The translations under genes and the position numbers were made by a program. This document shows, in pieces, positions 1 to 8,223 of a stretch of 21,615 bases of DNA. Position 1 is the stretch's first letter. Each line of letters starts with the position of its first letter. The DNA comes from an uncultured Collinsella sp. (GTDB taxonomy: Bacteria > Actinomycetota > Coriobacteriia > Coriobacteriales > Coriobacteriaceae): positions 1 through 21,615 of the forward strand of contig URNJ01000011.1 in assembly GCA_900549215.1 (NCBI GenBank), given 5' to 3'. The notes under the pieces were generated by a model, which saw only the letters and a program-made list of their open reading frames with translations, was not told the origin of the DNA and did not search any database.

Positions 1-229
1 TCTCCTCACTGGGCTCGGGAACCGTGGTCTGGACCTCCTTGAGGGTGTCCATGATGTCGTCGTAGGAGATATCAAGCGAGCGCAGCGCCTCGGCAGCGAT
101 GCCCTCGTCCTCCTTGGCGAGTGCGAGCAGCAGGTGCTCGGTGCCCACCTTATTTGAGTGCAGATCGAGCGCCTCCTGTTTGGCCATCGACATGACCTTG
201 CGCGCTCGATCGGTAAATCTATCTAACAT
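1..229 (-). CDS. clpC: ATP-dependent Clp protease ATP-binding subunit ClpC, N-terminal part (cut by window edge)
   Basis: The 76 codons visible read MLDRFTDRARKVMSMAKQEA and continue with SNKVGTEHLLLALAKEDEG, the first repeat of the Clp N-domain (the adaptor and substrate docking region) found in ClpC/ClpA-type AAA+ unfoldases. In this family the protein unfolds substrates and feeds them to the ClpP peptidase in the cytoplasm. The ATG at 227-229 is preceded by AAGGAAACGAGC, a usable ribosome binding site. The rest of the gene, including both AAA+ modules, lies outside the window, so ClpC against another Clp N-domain protein cannot be fully settled; the LDRFTDRARKV opening and EHLLLAL motif favour ClpC. 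I saw no recognisable CtsR, HspR (HAIR) or ClgR box in the upstream 190 bp. Confidence 0.9.
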   Translation of the reverse strand, partial: MLDRFTDRARKVMSMAKQEALDLHSNKVGTEHLLLALAKEDEGIAAEALRSLDISYDDIMDTLKEVQTTVPEPSEE

Positions 230-260
230 GCTCGTTTCCTTACATGAGTTCATCGAAATC

Positions 261-288
261 AAAACGCCCGCCCGTCGGCGGCGCTTTT
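261..288. repeat. Imperfect inverted repeat upstream of clpC
   Basis: AAAACGCCCGCC and GGCGGCGCTTTT flank a 4-nt centre. Nine of twelve positions pair, with three mismatches in the middle of the arms. It lies about 30-60 bp upstream of the clpC start, so it could be an operator or a 5'-leader hairpin for clpC. No known regulator box was recognised in it. Confidence 0.3.
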
Positions 289-368
289 GTCTCTTTACCC
301 ACAGGTTGTCTATGTTAACAGCTGGAGGAATATCTATAAACCCGGCTCACATGAATGCAGGTTATGAC

Positions 369-396
369 CGCATCGCGGGACTCACCGCGCGATGCG
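369..396. repeat. Hairpin between tetR and clpC
   Basis: CGCATCGCG (369-377) and CGCGATGCG (388-396) are perfect 9-bp arms around a 10-nt loop. It starts 26 nt after the TetR-family gene's stop in the direction of transcription. There is no T-run after it, so it is not a canonical intrinsic terminator; it may still separate the tetR transcript from clpC or act in clpC control. Confidence 0.35.
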
Positions 397-421
397 CGAC
401 AGGCGCCCCGCAAGAGAAACC

Positions 422-1111
422 CTAGGCGTCTTTCACCACGTCGGGACTCGTCGCACGCGATGCGCGATAGGCATCGGCCTCCTTGGAGACGCGTTCGAGC
501 AGCTCGGATGTATCGACGCCCTCGACTTGCGCGACCGTTTCCACCGTCTGCATGGCGACCGCCCTCAGGTACGCGCACGCGCTGTCCCCCGGCTGCTCGA
601 GGTCTATCTCCTCGCCGCCCTCCCGGGCAAAGCCGACCGCCATCACAAAGCCCATGATGCCCGAGACCAGAAAGCCCACCGCAAAGCTCGAATCTGCCTT
701 GAGCTCTTCTCCGTCGGGGTGGACGATCTCTCTCACGCGGTCGATGATGATCGTATGGATGCCCTGCACGACCTGCTCGGCGGCACCCGCCCTCATGGTG
801 ATGACGATGCGCCGCAGCAGGCAGCGGACGTCGCGCCGGTCGAACGCCGAAAGGTCGCCCTCGCTCGAAAAATGCCAGAGGGCATCGGTGATGAGCTCGT
901 TATCCTGCAGCAGCTGGGCTATGGCGATGGCGACGAGTTCATCGAAATCGTGAAAATAGTAGTAAAACGTTCCGCGATTGCACTGGGCGGCGCGGGTCAC
1001 CTCGCCAACCGACAGCTCGAAGATGCTGTTGTTCTCGGTGAGCTCCCAAAACGCCTCGATGATACGGGTGCGTGCATCGGGCGCATCGGCGTCCTTACGC
1101 GGTCTCGCCAT
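422..1111 (-). CDS. TetR/AcrR-family transcriptional regulator
   Basis: The 229-residue protein has a TetR-type N-terminal DNA-binding domain: after the basic MARPRK start come a helix (ARTRIIEAFWELTENNSIFE) and the helix-turn-helix region VGEVTRAAQCNRGTFYYYFH, where the GTFYYYF recognition-helix pattern is typical of the family. The remaining roughly 160 residues are the helical ligand-binding and dimerisation domain, too variable to predict a ligand. I chose the ATG at 1109-1111 (MARPRK) over a GTG three codons upstream (1118-1120); both have purine-rich upstream sequence, so the choice is not firm. The gene overlaps the 3' end of the activase-like gene by 17 bp, implying co-transcription and translational coupling. 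A perfect palindrome ahead of that gene (5581-5601) is the obvious operator candidate, so this regulator probably controls its own operon. Confidence 0.9.
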   Translation of the reverse strand: MARPRKDADAPDARTRIIEAFWELTENNSIFELSVGEVTRAAQCNRGTFYYYFHDFDELVAIAIAQLLQDNELITDALWHFSSEGDLSAFDRRDVRCLLRRIVITMRAGAAEQVVQGIHTIIIDRVREIVHPDGEELKADSSFAVGFLVSGIMGFVMAVGFAREGGEEIDLEQPGDSACAYLRAVAMQTVETVAQVEGVDTSELLERVSKEADAYRASRATSPDVVKDA

Positions 1112-4100
1112 GCGCCTCACCGCACCCCTGCGCCTTGGCGTTCATGATGAGCATCTGAAGACGGTTCTCCACGTTGGCGAAGCTCACGTCGGGATCGTAG
1201 TCGAGCGGCAGGAACTGCGCCGTGGGATACTGCTCCTTGAGCGCATGGATGAGCCCGCGCCCCACGACATGGTTGGGCAGACACCCGAACGGCTGCAGGA
1301 TCACGAAGTTGCGGCAGCCGCGCTTGGCGTGCTCGAGAATCTCCGCCGGAATCAGCACGCCCTCGCCCGCATCGAACGTATGGTGCAGGATCTTATCGCT
1401 CGCGCGCACGAGCTCGGGCATGCGCGTCGGCGGCTCGTAGAGCGGGCTCGCCGCGCCCAGGCGGTCGCAACGGTCGTGCGCGAGCTCGAACAGGTTGTCC
1501 GCCGTGGCGTACCAGGCCTTTTCGGGCAGCGACAGGTCGACGTGGAACTCGCGCGACTGCGCATGCTTGTAGAAATAGGTCTTGCGGATCACGTCGGTCA
1601 TGCGCGCCTCGATGACCTCGAGCCCGTTGTCCTCGAGGTAGCGCTCGATCTCGTGGTTGGCGCCGAGATGGAAATTGAGCAGGTACTCGCCCACGATGAG
1701 AACGGTCGGATGCGGGTTCGAGCGGTCGTACGGAACGGCGTCCATGATCGCAAGCGCGCGTTTGAAGCCCGTCGCCTGGCCTCTCAGCCCGGAGCGCTCC
1801 ATGCCCTCGATAACCTCATCGAGCGCGCGGTCGAACGCAGCGTCCGCCGCGCCCTTCTCGAGCTCGTAGGGACGGATGCGCCTAAGCATGGCCTCGAGGG
1901 CATCGATCATGGGAAGACCGTAGGCGATCTGGATGCTCGGGCCAAGGCCGAGCTTGAAGCCCGGATGCGCATTGTGGGCATCGACGTCGTCGTTGGTGAG
2001 CACCGGGACATAGTCGTATCCCGCGTCGTCGAGCGCGCGGCGCAGCAGGGGCATGTAGTGCGTCAGGCGGCAGTCGCCGATATACTTGCCAGTCACCACG
2101 GCGACGTCGTGCGGGTCGTACTTACCGCTCTCGAGTGCCGCGAGCGCCTCGCCGATCACGATTTGCGCGGGGAAGCAGATGTCGTTGTGCACATAGCGTT
2201 TGCCCAGGCGGATGGCATCCTCGCGCCCGATATCAAGGGCCTCGGCGCGCACGCCCTGATTGCGCATCGCCGCGGTCATGAGCCTGCAGAACGCATGGGA
2301 GGTGTTGGGGACCAGCGCGATCTTGTCGTGCCGGTCGCGCTTGGTGTACTTGACCTTATACGGGTCGTCGAGCGGATGGACCGCGTGCACCCGGGCGCCC
2401 TCGGCACGCTCCTCCGCGCGACGACGGTTGACCGACTCGATAAACGAACGCACGCGAATGCCCATGGGACCGGCGACGTCGCTCTCATCGAGCTTGATCA
2501 TCATCGGAACCTTGGAGCCCATCTCGCCCATCATGCGCGCGATCTCGTCGGTGAGATACGCATCGTGGCCGCAGCCGAAGCTGCCCATCTGCACGAGCTC
2601 GAGCTCGGGCGTCGATGCGACGATGACCGCGCACGACAGCATGCGCGCATGGTAGTTGTTCACGATGTCGATGCGGCTGTTGGAAAGATCGACGTTGCAG
2701 ACCCCCGGCACCGCATCGGGCGTCAGCACGGGGATGCCGCGCTCAGAGAAGAGCTTGGGCAGCCCGTGGTTGACCAGCGGGTCGTTGTGGTACGGGCGCG
2801 AAGCGATCACCACCGCGTAGCCGCCGTCCTCGTGCACGTTCTCGAGCACCTGCCTGCCGCGCAGCTGCAGCTGGTTCTCAAACGTCTCCTGCGCGCGGTC
2901 CGCCTGCTCGGTCGCCTTGGCAACCAGGTCGGCATCGATATCGAAGGTCTCCTTGCACCACGCCTTGAGCTGGCGGTTTCGGTCGCCCTTGTCGTACCAG
3001 TGGAACAGCGGCGTATCGAACGGAACGCCGAAACGCTCCTCCGGGTTATCGGAATTGCGCATCACGTAGGGGTATCCCTTTACGACGGCGCACATCCACT
3101 CGCTGGTAGAGGCGGTGTTTTCGGTGGGCACCGTCGTGATGATGGGCATGAAGATGCGGTCGACGCCGGCGTCGACGAGATTGCGGATGTGCCCGTGGAC
3201 GAGCTTGGCCGGGAAGCACACGGTGTCGGATGTGACGTGCGCCAGACCGCGCTCGTACATCGCCTTGGTGCTGCGTCCCGAGACGCGCACCTTAAAGCCG
3301 AGCGTGCTGAAGAACGTCGACCAGAACGGCATGGTGTCCCAGAACTCGAGCACACGGGGAATGCCGATCGTGACATCGCGCCCCCCGCTGACGGGAACCG
3401 TGGGGTACGACTCGAACAGCAGCTTCTCGCGGTCGACAAAGAGATTGGGGGCAGCCGCGGTCCGGTCGCGCCCCGTGCCGGGTGCCTGTGCCTCGCAAGC
3501 ACCCTGCGGACGCAGCTCCTCCGCCGCGGGAACCTCGCGCACGAGCTCATCCCATGAGATGGCGCCGCCGCGCGGGCAGCGATTGCCCGTGACGTAAAGC
3601 GAGCCGTCGCCAAATGCCACGACCGCGCGCTGGCAGCGGTTGTTGCACCGACGGCAGGTAACGCCGCCGAACTCGCGATGCTCGAAGCGCCCCACGGCAT
3701 CGAGCCCGATAAACGACGTGTCGGCGTCCTTGCGGCATTCCTCGCGCGCGAGCAGGGCGATACCGATAGCGCCCATCAGCCCCGGGTGGGGCGCACGCGT
3801 GACGGGTTTGCCCAGATACTGCTCGAATGCGCGCAGCACCGCGTCGTTTCGGAACGTGCCGCCCTGGACGACGACTTTGTCGCCCAGACGGTTGAGATTT
3901 GAAACGCGAATGACCTTGGTGAACACGTTCTCGATAATCGAACGGCAGAGACCGGCCATGATGTCGCCCGGACCCTTACCGCGCCGCTGCTCGGAGACGA
4001 CGCTGCTGTTCATGAACACCGTGCCGCGCCTGCCGAGAACGGCGGGGGCTTTGGACGAAAATGCCTCGGTCGCGATATCCTCAACGGCTATTCCGAGGTT

Positions 4101-5531
4101 TTTGGCAAAACCCTCGAGGAACGAGCCGCAGCCCGCAGAGCACGCCTCGTTGACGACGATATCGGTCAGCACGCCGTGGTTGAGCCAGATGGCCTTCATA
4201 TCCTGTCCGCCGATGTCGAGCACGAAGGTCGCATCGGGAACGCATGCGCACGCGGCGCGGGCGTGCGCGACCGTCTCGACCGTATGGTAGTCGGCGTGGA
4301 ACGCGCGCGCGAAAAGCTCCTCGCCGTATCCCGTGGTGCCCACGGCATCGATCGCAAGCGTGACTCCCGCTGTCTCCCAGCGGTTCTTCAAGCTGACAAG
4401 ACCCTGTTGGGCGACGTCGAGCGGTCTGCCGTTATTAGACGCGTAGAACGAATCGACAAGCTCACCCGCCTCATCGACCAGGGCGAACTTGGTCGTCGTG
4501 CTCCCCGAATCGATACCGAGCGCCACACGCACCGTCTCTCCGGGCGCATACGCATCCGGACCCTTTGCCGGCGTCTCTTTGCCATGGCGTGCCGTAAAAT
4601 CCGCCTGCTCGGCAGGTGTGGCAAAAAAGGGCTGGGCAAGACGTCCCTCCCCGCTTGCGGGCGCGACCGTCTCGAGCTTATCCAGCCGGACAAAAGCGTC
4701 GGGAAGGTCGATCGGTTGGGACGATGCGAACATGTCGGTCAGCGACAGGGCGGCACCGCGCGCGACCATGATCTGCGGATCGCGCGGGACGATAACCTGA
4801 TCGTCCGATAGATTCAGTTGCTCCCGGAACACGCGGACCAGTGTGGGGTTGTAGGCGAGCGTACCGCCCTCGAAGATTACCGGCGGCTCGATGTCGATAC
4901 CCTGGGCCAGACCGCCGATCGTTTGGCGGGCGACCGCGTGAAGCGCCGAAAGCGCCAGGTCGGTGGTAGGAATGCCCTCGTTGAGCAGCGGCTGGATATC
5001 GGTCTTTGCGTACACGCCGCAGCGGCCCGAGACCTCGTGGACGGTCGTTCCCCGGCTTGCGAGCTGCTCGAACTCGCCCGATTCGGTGCCGACCCCCATG
5101 AGCTTTGCCATCTCGTCGATAAATGCACCGGTACCGCCTGCGCACGAGCCGTTCATGCGCATGTCGGCAACCTCGATGTCTCCCTTATCGTTGGTGCGGA
5201 AGAAGATCATCTTGGCGTCTTGGCCGCCCAGCTCGATGGCGCAGCGCGTCTGCGGATAGAACCTGCTGATCGCGAGCGCGTTGGCGACCACCTCCTGAAC
5301 GTACGAGGCGCCCAGCGCGGTCGCGATATCGCGCGCACCCGAGCCGGTCACCGCAACGCGCAGTGACTCATGGGGAAAGCGCTCGGCGAGCTCGCCGAGC
5401 ATGGCGCGCACGCTCGCTGTCTGACACGCCCCGTGGCGGCGATATCCCCACCACGCCTCGGTCATATCCTCGTGCATCGCGTAAACTTTGGTCGTCGTCG
5501 ACCCTACGTCCAGTCCTACTAGCAACGCCAT
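1095..5531 (-). CDS. Large acyl-CoA dehydratase activase-related protein (two BcrAD/BadFG ATPase domains plus DUF2229-type region)
   Basis: This 1478-residue protein belongs to the family often annotated as 2-hydroxyacyl-CoA dehydratase activator. Two ASKHA-fold ATPase domains are visible: the first opens with GLDVGSTTTKVY (about 6-17), the second with GIDSGSTTTKF (about 339-349). Each has a GGQD phosphate-binding motif (102-105, 441-444). Domain 1 keeps the two cysteines expected to bridge a subunit-interface [4Fe-4S] cluster, in NGSCAGGTGAF (Cys130) and GRCGVYAKTD (Cys171). Domain 2 has NEACSAGCGSF (Cys464, Cys468), but the second site reads RRGTVF with Gly in place of Cys. A cysteine cluster CRRCNNRC (626-633) plus NRCPRG (Cys652) follows. 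From about 720 there is a DUF2229-like region (IGIPRVLEFWDTMPFWSTFF), then a long C-terminal part resembling dehydratase-type subunits. Classical activators are about 260-residue homodimers that inject electrons into radical dehydratases using ATP. The substrate of the giant fused form is unknown to me. No dehydratase subunit genes are adjacent. Confidence 0.85.
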   Translation of the reverse strand: MALLVGLDVGSTTTKVYAMHEDMTEAWWGYRRHGACQTASVRAMLGELAERFPHESLRVAVTGSGARDIATALGASYVQEVVANALAISRFYPQTRCAIELGGQDAKMIFFRTNDKGDIEVADMRMNGSCAGGTGAFIDEMAKLMGVGTESGEFEQLASRGTTVHEVSGRCGVYAKTDIQPLLNEGIPTTDLALSALHAVARQTIGGLAQGIDIEPPVIFEGGTLAYNPTLVRVFREQLNLSDDQVIVPRDPQIMVARGAALSLTDMFASSQPIDLPDAFVRLDKLETVAPASGEGRLAQPFFATPAEQADFTARHGKETPAKGPDAYAPGETVRVALGIDSGSTTTKFALVDEAGELVDSFYASNNGRPLDVAQQGLVSLKNRWETAGVTLAIDAVGTTGYGEELFARAFHADYHTVETVAHARAACACVPDATFVLDIGGQDMKAIWLNHGVLTDIVVNEACSAGCGSFLEGFAKNLGIAVEDIATEAFSSKAPAVLGRRGTVFMNSSVVSEQRRGKGPGDIMAGLCRSIIENVFTKVIRVSNLNRLGDKVVVQGGTFRNDAVLRAFEQYLGKPVTRAPHPGLMGAIGIALLAREECRKDADTSFIGLDAVGRFEHREFGGVTCRRCNNRCQRAVVAFGDGSLYVTGNRCPRGGAISWDELVREVPAAEELRPQGACEAQAPGTGRDRTAAAPNLFVDREKLLFESYPTVPVSGGRDVTIGIPRVLEFWDTMPFWSTFFSTLGFKVRVSGRSTKAMYERGLAHVTSDTVCFPAKLVHGHIRNLVDAGVDRIFMPIITTVPTENTASTSEWMCAVVKGYPYVMRNSDNPEERFGVPFDTPLFHWYDKGDRNRQLKAWCKETFDIDADLVAKATEQADRAQETFENQLQLRGRQVLENVHEDGGYAVVIASRPYHNDPLVNHGLPKLFSERGIPVLTPDAVPGVCNVDLSNSRIDIVNNYHARMLSCAVIVASTPELELVQMGSFGCGHDAYLTDEIARMMGEMGSKVPMMIKLDESDVAGPMGIRVRSFIESVNRRRAEERAEGARVHAVHPLDDPYKVKYTKRDRHDKIALVPNTSHAFCRLMTAAMRNQGVRAEALDIGREDAIRLGKRYVHNDICFPAQIVIGEALAALESGKYDPHDVAVVTGKYIGDCRLTHYMPLLRRALDDAGYDYVPVLTNDDVDAHNAHPGFKLGLGPSIQIAYGLPMIDALEAMLRRIRPYELEKGAADAAFDRALDEVIEGMERSGLRGQATGFKRALAIMDAVPYDRSNPHPTVLIVGEYLLNFHLGANHEIERYLEDNGLEVIEARMTDVIRKTYFYKHAQSREFHVDLSLPEKAWYATADNLFELAHDRCDRLGAASPLYEPPTRMPELVRASDKILHHTFDAGEGVLIPAEILEHAKRGCRNFVILQPFGCLPNHVVGRGLIHALKEQYPTAQFLPLDYDPDVSFANVENRLQMLIMNAKAQGCGEAHGETA

Positions 5532-5580
5532 AATGCTCCGTCTCTCGCATTTTTCCCGCTAGAGATATACCACTCTACGT

Positions 5581-5601
5581 AATACAACAGACTGTTGTAT
5601 T
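5581..5601. promoter_or_regulatory. Perfect 21-bp palindrome, candidate TetR-family operator
   Basis: AATACAACAG, a single central A, then CTGTTGTATT: ten perfectly complementary bases on each side. It lies 50-70 bp upstream of the activase-like start, where a promoter would be expected, and its size and symmetry suit a TetR-family dimer. That the downstream TetR-family protein binds it is inference. I could not assign a convincing -35/-10 pair around it. Confidence 0.65.
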
Positions 5602-5792
5602 TAAACTCCGTATAAAAAGCGGCTGCCGAAAGCACCAACAGATTGTTCTGCGCGCTAGCACGTCGGGCAACGGAGCAGCACGGGCCCTCCGGTCATGCGC
5701 ACCGCTCACGCCCGCGATGTCGCCGAGAGAGCTATCCACGCTTAGGGCTCCAACCAAGCAAGTCGCCCGCGCTCAGCAGATCCCTAAGCGAG

Positions 5793-6341
5793 CTACTCGC
5801 ACTCAGGAGCCATAGCCTGCTCCAAGAGCTCGGCATGCTCCTCCTCGAAAACCGTCCCCACAGGGAAGGCGCGACGGAAGACGAAGCGGGAAATCGGACC
5901 GGCTACCAAAAGGTTCCACGGCAGCGCCATCACAAAATTATGCGGGATGTTGATCATCCAGATCGCGGGCACGGAATACAGGTTCGCAAGGATGCCGCCG
6001 GGCATGTGCGTCAGACCCTCACAGGCACCGTACAGCGACATGATGATGACCATGGGAACGACCATGCAGGAGCTGACGGCGAGCGTCATGGCAAGTGGCG
6101 AGCTCTTGCCCGGCGTGACCAAGTACTTAAAGGCGAAACCCTTGGCGAGCGGGCTGGCGACGAACCAGTCGCAGCACATGGCAAAAATGTAGGCAACGGG
6201 GAAGCCGAGCCACGCAGTGGCAACGACCTCGCCGTTGATGGCCCCGTGCTGCAGGGCAACGTTGTAGATGCTCATCCAGAGCACCATGCAAAAGCACATG
6301 ATAAAGGTGAACAGCAGGCTCTCTCGTTTGTTGATAGGCAT
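5793..6341 (-). CDS. DUF2798-type integral membrane protein (two repeats)
   Basis: The 182-residue product is strongly hydrophobic with four predicted membrane segments arranged as an internal duplication. Each half has a helix ending near MSIYN or MSLYG, followed by a Pro- and Trp-containing helix (PVAYIFAMCCDWFVASPLAK; IPHNFVMALPWNLLVAGPIS) and a basic, aromatic tail. This matches the two-repeat DUF2798 family, whose function is unknown. I placed the start at ATG 6339-6341 (MPINKRES), because AGAGGAA lies 10 nt upstream and an upstream in-frame start would add 20 non-hydrophobic residues and overlap the terminator hairpin. The gene stands alone: its leader contains a strong terminator-like hairpin (6386-6435) and its neighbours are separate units. 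A transport role is possible but not shown by the sequence. Confidence 0.75.
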   Translation of the reverse strand: MPINKRESLLFTFIMCFCMVLWMSIYNVALQHGAINGEVVATAWLGFPVAYIFAMCCDWFVASPLAKGFAFKYLVTPGKSSPLAMTLAVSSCMVVPMVIIMSLYGACEGLTHMPGGILANLYSVPAIWMINIPHNFVMALPWNLLVAGPISRFVFRRAFPVGTVFEEEHAELLEQAMAPECE

Positions 6342-6385
6342 AAAGGGCAGATTCCTCTCTGTGTTGTACCGCGGCGCCACGCAAC

Positions 6386-6435
6386 AAAAACGGGCGGGCA
6401 AGATGGAGCTGTTGGAACTTCATCTCGCCCGCCCG
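6386..6435 (-). terminator. Intrinsic terminator-like hairpin ahead of the DUF2798 gene
   Basis: On the minus strand 15-nt arms (6421-6435 and 6391-6405, one mismatch, CGGGCGGGC core) enclose a 15-nt loop and are followed by TTTTT (6386-6390). It could end the exporter transcript about 220 nt after its stop. The DUF2798 start is only 45 nt further on, so it may instead attenuate that gene. Confidence 0.7.
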
Positions 6436-6480
6436 TGGTACGCGCGTCTGCGACTACTTATGTGGTGGAACCAGCCTAGC

Positions 6481-6500
6481 ACGAAACGCATGCGCTTCGT
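6481..6500. repeat. Near-perfect 20-bp palindrome
   Basis: ACGAAACGCATGCGCTTCGT reads almost the same on both strands, with 18 of 20 bases symmetric. It lies upstream of the terminator-like hairpin of the DUF2798 gene and could be a regulator site for it. No binding protein can be named. Confidence 0.35.
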
Positions 6501-6551
6501 AAGCGTTGAGTTTATGAAGATGCAGGGCACCGATAATCCCCCGACCCCATA

Positions 6552-6618
6552 AGTTGCGGTGGAATACGGACTGTTTTGACCCTTTAAGCAGCAATTCAGT
6601 CCCTATTTCACCGCAACT
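6552..6618. repeat. 67-bp inverted-repeat element between the exporter and DUF2798 genes
   Basis: Arms of 22 nt (6552-6573 and 6597-6618, outer ends AGTTGCGGTG and CACCGCAACT) pair with one G-T wobble and one mismatch around a 23-nt loop containing CCCTTTAAGC. There is no ORF and no T-run after either arm, so it looks like a small palindromic repeat element (REPIN- or MITE-like) rather than a terminator. It abuts the 33-nt element at 6622. Confidence 0.55.
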
Positions 6619-6621
6619 CAT

Positions 6622-6654
6622 TTGGTGCAAAGTAACCTGTCCCCCCTGCACCAA
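6622..6654 (-). repeat. 33-nt hairpin element with GGGACAGGTT core (copy 1)
   Basis: Minus-strand arms TTGGTGCA and TGCACCAA enclose a loop whose core is GGGACAGGTT. The element begins at the base after the exporter's TAA stop. A second 33-nt element at 14367-14399 has the same core at the same offset but a different stem sequence, the hallmark of a REP-like family with compensatory stem changes. Confidence 0.6.
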
Positions 6655-8223
6655 TTAGCTGGTGTGGCGCCAGCGAGGGTCGGTGAGCGTACGCGCCACA
6701 CCCAGCCCAACGGGCAGAAACGCCACGATGAGCACTGCGCGCACAAACCAGCCGAGCATATTGACCGTGTCGAAGGTGCACATGTAATACATCGAGCGAT
6801 ACAGATACAGGCCCGGCACCATAATGACAATCGAAGGCACCGTGAGGGCGATGCGCGGGTAGGTGAGCTTGACTTCGGCCAAGCTTGCCAGCAGACCCGA
6901 TACCAGCGCGCCGATAAACGCTGCTGCCTCGGGAGGCATTCCCGTGCTGAGGCCCAGGAAGGGAATCATCGTCGGCGCATCGACAAGGGTCAGACGCAGG
7001 GTATTGGACACGGCGCCGATCAGACCAGCCGCCGCTGCCATCTTTACCGGGCTGTTGAACATAACCGAGAAGCCAAATACGCCAACGAAGCTCATCACCA
7101 CGCGCAGGAGCGTAAGGACAAGCGGCGAAAGGCCCAGTGGGGCAAAGTCGTCCGGCGCCAGGCCAACACACTCGGCAACCATCCAACCTACGAGCGTCGC
7201 CATCACAATAATCGATACGGCATATGAAAGGCGCTCGATACCGCTTCGCATGTCGAGCTTGGCGATGTCGAGGCCCGCCGTAATGAGCGGAAAGCCGGGA
7301 ATCACAAAGAGCATGGCGCCGATATAGCCTTCTTGGTGCGACATTGCCCCCGGTATGACCTGGCCAAGGCCGAGCAATGCCAGCAGATACGAAACGCAAG
7401 CGAGCGCAACGCCGGTCGTCAGCGCGCTGAACTGACCAAGGCCTTGCTTGAGAATATGGGAGCGGGCAAAGTTGCCGACACCCGCGCCCACAAACGCGCA
7501 GGCCATCTCGATAGGGCCGCCGCCGAGCAAAAAGACGAAGGCACCGCAAGCACAAGCTGCCGCAAGGCCCTGTTGCCAGGGAGAGTAATCGGGTTTTGAA
7601 CTCTCAACGGTCTTGAGCATCTCGTGGTATTCGTGCACGGTAAACCGGCGCCCATACGTCTCGATTTCCTTTAAGAAGCTCTCCATCATCCAAATGCGAT
7701 GGGTATTGACTCCCGTTGTGGGCAGGCTGACAACCTCGTTAAAGCAGTGGCCATCTTCGATGCAGGTGCACTCAAACGACAGAAGACTTAAGTCAACGTG
7801 GATGGTGACACCGAGTACGGCGGCAACACGATTCATGGTATCGCGCACGCGCCAGGCACCCGTTCCGCTTGCCAGCATAAGCATGCCGGTGCGGCAGATG
7901 ATGGATGATTTATCGGTGAGCGGCGCATCGACGGCAAGTTCATCGCCTGCCGTCACGATCTGGTGCCAGTCAGTTTTCATATGGAGCGCGCCGGCACGAA
8001 CGCCGTGGTGCATGGGGGCTCTCGAAAGCAGCGAGTCAAGGCGCGAAGGCTGTGGGGGCTCCGTTGATTCGTCCTCAACCTCATCAGTCTCTTCATCGAC
8101 CAGATCAAAGGAATCAAGCGGCGCTGGCTCGCGACGGTCGATCAGCTCCTCGTCCTCATCATCAAAGTAATTGAACTGATCGAGCATGTCCTCTTCGATT
8201 GAACGCTCGCTCGCGTCGTCCAT
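6655..8223 (-). CDS. Threonine/serine exporter family (ThrE-type) membrane protein
   Basis: The 522-residue protein has three parts. Residues 1-60 are very acidic and low-complexity (DDEDEELIDR). Residues about 85-210 form the soluble ThrE N-domain, with GTGAWRVRDTMNRVAAVLG. From about 216 there are roughly ten membrane helices. GAMLFVIPGFPLITAGLD followed by IAKLDMRSGIERLSYA (302-335) is characteristic of the family, and TVPSIVIMVPGLYLYRSM (471-488) is the equivalent PG motif of the second, ThrE_2-like half, so both halves are fused here. Family members export threonine and serine, or other small metabolites, using the proton gradient; the substrate is not determined by sequence. The ATG at 8221-8223 has AAGGGAG upstream. 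The stop codon abuts a 33-nt repeat element. Confidence 0.85.
   Translation of the reverse strand: MDDASERSIEEDMLDQFNYFDDEDEELIDRREPAPLDSFDLVDEETDEVEDESTEPPQPSRLDSLLSRAPMHHGVRAGALHMKTDWHQIVTAGDELAVDAPLTDKSSIICRTGMLMLASGTGAWRVRDTMNRVAAVLGVTIHVDLSLLSFECTCIEDGHCFNEVVSLPTTGVNTHRIWMMESFLKEIETYGRRFTVHEYHEMLKTVESSKPDYSPWQQGLAAACACGAFVFLLGGGPIEMACAFVGAGVGNFARSHILKQGLGQFSALTTGVALACVSYLLALLGLGQVIPGAMSHQEGYIGAMLFVIPGFPLITAGLDIAKLDMRSGIERLSYAVSIIVMATLVGWMVAECVGLAPDDFAPLGLSPLVLTLLRVVMSFVGVFGFSVMFNSPVKMAAAAGLIGAVSNTLRLTLVDAPTMIPFLGLSTGMPPEAAAFIGALVSGLLASLAEVKLTYPRIALTVPSIVIMVPGLYLYRSMYYMCTFDTVNMLGWFVRAVLIVAFLPVGLGVARTLTDPRWRHTS

Noticed and set aside
978..3557. Long plus-strand ORF of 859 codons opposite the activase-like gene
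   Set aside because: It lies antisense to a gene with clear ATPase motifs, is rich in Arg/His/Val/Leu as expected from the complement of GC-rich codons, and resembles no family.
5740..5790. CTTAGGG/CCCTAAG inverted repeat after the DUF2798 gene as a terminator
   Set aside because: Arms are only 7 bp around a loop of more than 30 nt and no T-run follows.
6360..6480. T-box leader for the DUF2798 gene
   Set aside because: A TACCACG-like string is near the hairpin, but the T-box antiterminator consensus and specifier loop are absent and the gene is not amino-acid or tRNA related.
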